From Actinomycetes bacterium (lineage in GTDB: Bacteria; Actinomycetota; Acidimicrobiia; Acidimicrobiales; Palsa-688), in NCBI GenBank assembly GCA_021811865.1, contig JAKAQB010000116.1, positions 1-7,861 of the forward strand: 7,861 bases of DNA, read 5' to 3'. This document shows, piece by piece, positions 5,668-7,861 of this stretch (position 1 is its first letter; each line of letters starts with the position of its first letter). The position numbers and the translations under genes are program-made. The notes under the pieces were generated by a model, which was not told the origin of the DNA, ran no database searches, and saw only the letters and a program-made list of their open reading frames with translations.

Positions 5668-7098
5668 ATGAGCGACGCCTTCCTCGACGCCACCGCCATG
5701 GCCGGGCTCGTGCGGACCGGCGAGGCCTCGCCCGCAGAGCTCGTCGACGCCGCCATCGAGCGGATCGAGCGGCTGAACCCCGAGCTGAACGCCGTCATCA
5801 CCCCGCGCTTCGAGGCTGCGCGGGCCGAGGCGTCGGGCAGGGTTCCCGACGGCCCGTTCCGCGGCGTCCCCTTCCTCTTGAAGGACCTGCTCTGCCACTC
5901 CGCCGGCGACCCGATGTACGAGGGCATGGCGTTCCTGAGGGACCTCGGCCACGTCGAGGAGGAGGACACCATCCTCGCCGCCCGCTTCCGGCGAGCCGGC
6001 TTCGTCTTCCTCGGCAAGACGAACACGCCCGAGCTCGGCATCCTGCCGACGACCGAGCCGGACGCCTTCGGCCCCACGCGCAACCCGTGGGCGCCGGATC
6101 GCTCGACGGGCGGCTCGAGCGGCGGGTCGGCCGCCGCCGTGGCCTCCGGGATGGTCCCGGCCGCCCACGGCAACGACGGCGGCGGCTCGATCCGGATCCC
6201 CGCCAGCGAGTGCGGTCTCGTCGGGCTGAAGCCGAGCCGGGGTCGCACGAGCCTCGGCCCCGCCTTCGGCGACGTCATGAGCGGCCTCGTCTGCGAGCAC
6301 GCCCTCACGCGCTCGGTGCGCGACTGCGCCGGGATCCTCGACGCCGTCGCCGGCCCGGCCCCGGGGGACCCCTACCACGCCCCCCAGCCCCGGCGCCCCT
6401 ACGTCGAGGAGGTCGGAGCCGACCCGGGGCGGCTGCGCATCGGCATGTTCGCCTCCGTGCCCTTCGGCGAGGTGCACCCCGACTGCGCCGCCGCCGCCGC
6501 CGACACCGCCGGGCTGCTCGAGTCGCTCGGCCACCACGTCGAGGCGGCGCATCCTGCCGTCCTCGAGGACGCCGACCTCACGGGGAACTTCCTCACGGTG
6601 TGGTCCGTCGGCACGGCCTGGAACCTCGACTACTGGGGGCGCCGCCATGGCCGTCAGGTCCGGGAGGAGGACGTGGAGCCGCTCACCTGGGCGCTCGCCG
6701 ACGGAGGCAGGTCCTTCGCCGGCCCGCAGTACCTGGCGGCCGTCGAGTGGCTGCAGAGGTTCACCCGGAAGATGGCCTCGTGGTGGGAGAGCGGGTTCGA
6801 CCTGCTCGTGACGCCGACGATCGCCGAGCCGCCGCCGACGCTCGGGCAGTTCACCTCGCCCCCGGACAACCCGCTGGCCGGCCTCTTTCGCGCCGGGGCG
6901 CTCGTGCCCTTCACCCCGCCGTTCAACGTCACCGGGCAGCCGGCCGTCTCCCTCCCGCTCGGCTGGAGCGCCGGGGGACTCCCGATCGGCTCGCAGCTCG
7001 TCGCCGCCTACGGGCGGGAGGACCTGTTGATCCGGGTCGCCTCACAGCTCGAGACCGCCCGGCCCTGGTCGGCGAGGCGACCTCCCGTGTCGGCCTAG
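5668..7098 (+). CDS. Amidase-signature family hydrolase, NylA (6-aminohexanoate-cyclic-dimer hydrolase)-like
   Basis: This complete 476-residue cytoplasmic enzyme hydrolyses an amide bond through a Ser-cis-Ser-Lys triad. Lys72 is in Phe-Leu-Leu-Lys-Asp-Leu, Ser150 in Gly-Gly-Ser-Ser-Gly-Gly-Ser, and nucleophile Ser174 in [10 protein letters not shown]. As I remember the NylA literature, these are the same residue numbers as in that enzyme. Long stretches also follow NylA: the N-terminal Asp-Ala-Thr-Ala, Gly-Lys-Thr-Asn-Thr-Pro-Glu, Arg-Asn-Pro-Trp, and near the end Pro-Phe-Asn-Val-Thr-Gly-Gln-Pro-Ala and Ala-Ala-Tyr-Gly-Arg-Glu-Asp-Leu-Leu. It lacks the tRNA-amidotransferase context of GatA, and no gatB or gatC is near. 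The natural substrate is unknown; nylon oligomers are only a comparison. ATG 5668 is chosen because NylA-like sequence begins there; the frame open upstream overlaps the HD gene and is a shadow. Converges on the lipoprotein gene with a 19-bp gap. Confidence 0.92.
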   Translation: MSDAFLDATAMAGLVRTGEASPAELVDAAIERIERLNPELNAVITPRFEAARAEASGRVPDGPFRGVPFLLKDLLCHSAGDPMYEGMAFLRDLGHVEEEDTILAARFRRAGFVFLGKTNTPELGILPTTEPDAFGPTRNPWAPDRSTGGSSGGSAAAVASGMVPAAHGNDGGGSIRIPASECGLVGLKPSRGRTSLGPAFGDVMSGLVCEHALTRSVRDCAGILDAVAGPAPGDPYHAPQPRRPYVEEVGADPGRLRIGMFASVPFGEVHPDCAAAAADTAGLLESLGHHVEAAHPAVLEDADLTGNFLTVWSVGTAWNLDYWGRRHGRQVREEDVEPLTWALADGGRSFAGPQYLAAVEWLQRFTRKMASWWESGFDLLVTPTIAEPPPTLGQFTSPPDNPLAGLFRAGALVPFTPPFNVTGQPAVSLPLGWSAGGLPIGSQLVAAYGREDLLIRVASQLETARPWSARRPPVSA

Positions 7099-7117
7099 CT
7101 AGCGCGCCGAGGGCCGG

Positions 7118-7588
7118 TCACCCGTCGCCGCCCTCCCCCTTGCCGTGGTGGTGGTGGGAGGAGCCGTGATGGGGGGGTGGCCCGGGCCGGCTCGTGGCCG
7201 TCGGTGCGGGGCGGGTCGTGGTCGTGGTCGTCGGTGCGGGGCGGGTCGTGGTGGTGGTGGTCGGCTTCGGGCCTGTCGTCGTCGTGGTGGTCGAGGGAAT
7301 GAGCAGGTGCAGCTCGGCCCCGACGCCCTCGGCAGCCGTGAGCACCACCTGCGCCTTCGGCCGGGGGAGCTGGCCGTCCGCCTCGAGGCGGCCGATGTCG
7401 GCCCGCAGCCGGGCGAGAGCCGTCTCGGCGGCGTGCTCGTGATGGGCGAGGACGTCGGCTCGCAGCGTCGCCACATCGGTCCGGAGCCTGGCCCGGGCGG
7501 CTGCGCTCTCGCTCCCCGGCCCGCCGCAGGCGGCGAGGGCGAGCGTGCTCACGGCCGTCGCCGCCCCGAGCAGGAGAAGGCGCCTCAA
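7118..7588 (-). CDS. Lipoprotein with Thr/Pro-rich repeat stalk and His-rich tail
   Basis: This 156-residue protein is probably exported and lipid-anchored. Residues 1-20 form a signal peptide (Met-Arg-Arg then a hydrophobic run) ending in the lipobox Leu-Ala-Ala-Cys21. Residues 27-95 are a helical segment rich in Ala, Leu, Arg and Asp, with two similar halves (Arg-Leu-Arg-Thr-Asp-Val-Ala-Thr-Leu and Arg-Leu-Arg-Ala-Asp-Ile-Gly-Arg-Leu), likely a short coiled coil or hairpin. Then come three 10-residue units, each six Thr followed by a Pro-containing tetrapeptide. The C-terminus is His-Gly-Ser-Ser-His-His-His-His-Gly-Lys, a possible metal-binding cluster. I do not recognise a named family. 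The start is TTG 7588, supported by AAGG seven bases upstream and by overlap with the stop of the upstream gene, implying translational coupling. Confidence 0.8.
   Translation of the reverse strand: MRRLLLLGAATAVSTLALAACGGPGSESAAARARLRTDVATLRADVLAHHEHAAETALARLRADIGRLEADGQLPRPKAQVVLTAAEGVGAELHLLIPSTTTTTTGPKPTTTTTTRPAPTTTTTTRPAPTATSRPGPPPHHGSSHHHHGKGEGGDG
7201..7290. repeat. Three tandem 30-bp repeats inside the lipoprotein gene
   Basis: Units 7201-7230 and 7231-7260 differ at only two positions; 7261-7290 is a more diverged third copy. On the minus strand each encodes a decapeptide of six Thr plus Arg-Pro-Ala-Pro (or Gly-Pro-Lys-Pro). A degenerate fourth unit (Thr-Ala-Thr-Ser-Arg-Pro-Gly-Pro) lies at about 7177-7200. 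The pattern suggests recent duplication and a copy number that may vary between strains. Confidence 0.8.
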
Positions 7589-7860
7589 CCCGCCGCCTTC
7601 TCGAGGTTGCCCAGTGCCTTCAGCAGGGGCGCCGGCACGCTCGCGTGGTGGGCGGCGTGGTGCGGCGGCGAGCTCAGCTGGGTCGCCGGCGCCGGCCTTC
7701 CCGGAGCCGGCGTGCCGCCGCCCGAGAAGGGGAGGCCGATGAGCAGGGCCACGAGCATGGCCCCGAGGAAGGCGACCGGCGCACGGTGGCGGCGGAGGGC
7801 CTCTGTCAGGGCGGGCAGCCGCCCCCCGATCGTCGGGCGCCGGACCGCCGGGCCGGGATC
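7585..7860 (-). CDS. C-terminal part of a membrane protein, 5' truncated by window edge (possibly a Ser/Thr protein kinase tail)
   Basis: A minus-strand frame is open from the right edge and stops with TGA at 7587-7585, giving 91 residues. It has no start codon inside the window. Residues 1-28 are basic and Pro-rich, including Arg-Leu-Pro-Ala-Leu-Thr-Glu-Ala-Leu-Arg-Arg-His-Arg. Residues 29-46 are a single hydrophobic membrane segment. The rest is a Pro/Gly/Ala linker, a His cluster (Pro-His-His-Ala-Ala-His-His, 67-72), and an amphipathic end, Leu-Leu-Lys-Ala-Leu-Gly-Asn-Leu-Glu-Lys-Ala-Ala-Gly. Third codon positions are nearly all G or C, which supports real coding. A basic juxtamembrane stretch, one membrane span and a short outer tail resemble the end of actinobacterial Ser/Thr protein kinases, but the kinase domain is not visible, so this is only a guess. 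The stop overlaps the TTG of the lipoprotein gene, so the two form an operon. Confidence 0.7.
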   Translation of the reverse strand, partial: DPGPAVRRPTIGGRLPALTEALRRHRAPVAFLGAMLVALLIGLPFSGGGTPAPGRPAPATQLSSPPHHAAHHASVPAPLLKALGNLEKAAG

Positions 7861-7861
7861 G

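Noticed and set aside
5593..6648. N-terminal extension of the HD protein to 553 residues
   Set aside because: The extension lies antisense to the amidase and is low-complexity; the HD-family similarity begins only after about 5530, and a promoter-like box sits at 5600-5605.
1..7861. Mobile element, phage, CRISPR or defence system
   Set aside because: No transposase, integrase, terminal repeats, regularly spaced repeats, Cas or toxin-antitoxin motifs are visible; composition is uniform across the window.

Overview
The window is very GC-rich and densely coded. Its genes use G/C almost exclusively at the third codon position, start often at GTG or TTG, and several have a TANNNT-type -10 box six or seven bases before the start codon, as in leaderless actinobacterial mRNAs. 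One lipoprotein has a Thr-Thr-Thr-Thr-Thr-Thr-Arg-Pro-Ala-Pro stalk. Together this points to a high-GC actinobacterium, possibly Acidimicrobiia. The lineage is an inference from composition and protein style, not a measured placement.

Layout, left to right. 2-418 (+) is the end of an imidazolonepropionase-like amidohydrolase. 419-633 holds a hairpin after that gene and a recognisable promoter with a dyad in it. 634-2124 (+) is a membrane-bound processive family-2 glycosyltransferase of the poly-N-acetylglucosamine/cellulose synthase type. 2140-3333 (-) is a membrane-anchored L,D-transpeptidase with an Ig-like domain, convergent with the glycosyltransferase. 3334-3867 is a gene-poor stretch with several inverted repeats. 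3868-4137 (-) is acylphosphatase. 4230-4979 (+) is a DedA-family membrane protein. 4987-5592 (-) is an HD-domain phosphohydrolase-like protein. 5668-7098 (+) is an amidase-signature hydrolase that resembles 6-aminohexanoate-cyclic-dimer hydrolase (NylA). 7118-7588 (-) is a Thr/Pro- and His-rich lipoprotein. 7585-7860 (-) is the C-terminal end of a membrane protein that is translationally coupled to the lipoprotein and runs off the right edge.

The genes mostly look like independent units. There are three tight convergent pairs (gaps of 15, 7 and 19 bp) and two divergent pairs; the only clear operon is the last two genes. A loose theme is the cell envelope: a surface polysaccharide synthase, a peptidoglycan cross-linking enzyme, a DedA-type membrane protein, and two exported proteins with histidine clusters. 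Acylphosphatase, the HD protein and the amidase are probably metabolic or housekeeping.

I see no mobile element, CRISPR array, tRNA, rRNA or defence system. The most unusual signals are the recurrent leaderless-type starts, catalytic-motif variants in the L,D-transpeptidase and the DedA protein, the NylA-like amidase, and the coupled His-rich surface-protein pair at the right end. None of these amounts to a demonstrated new system.
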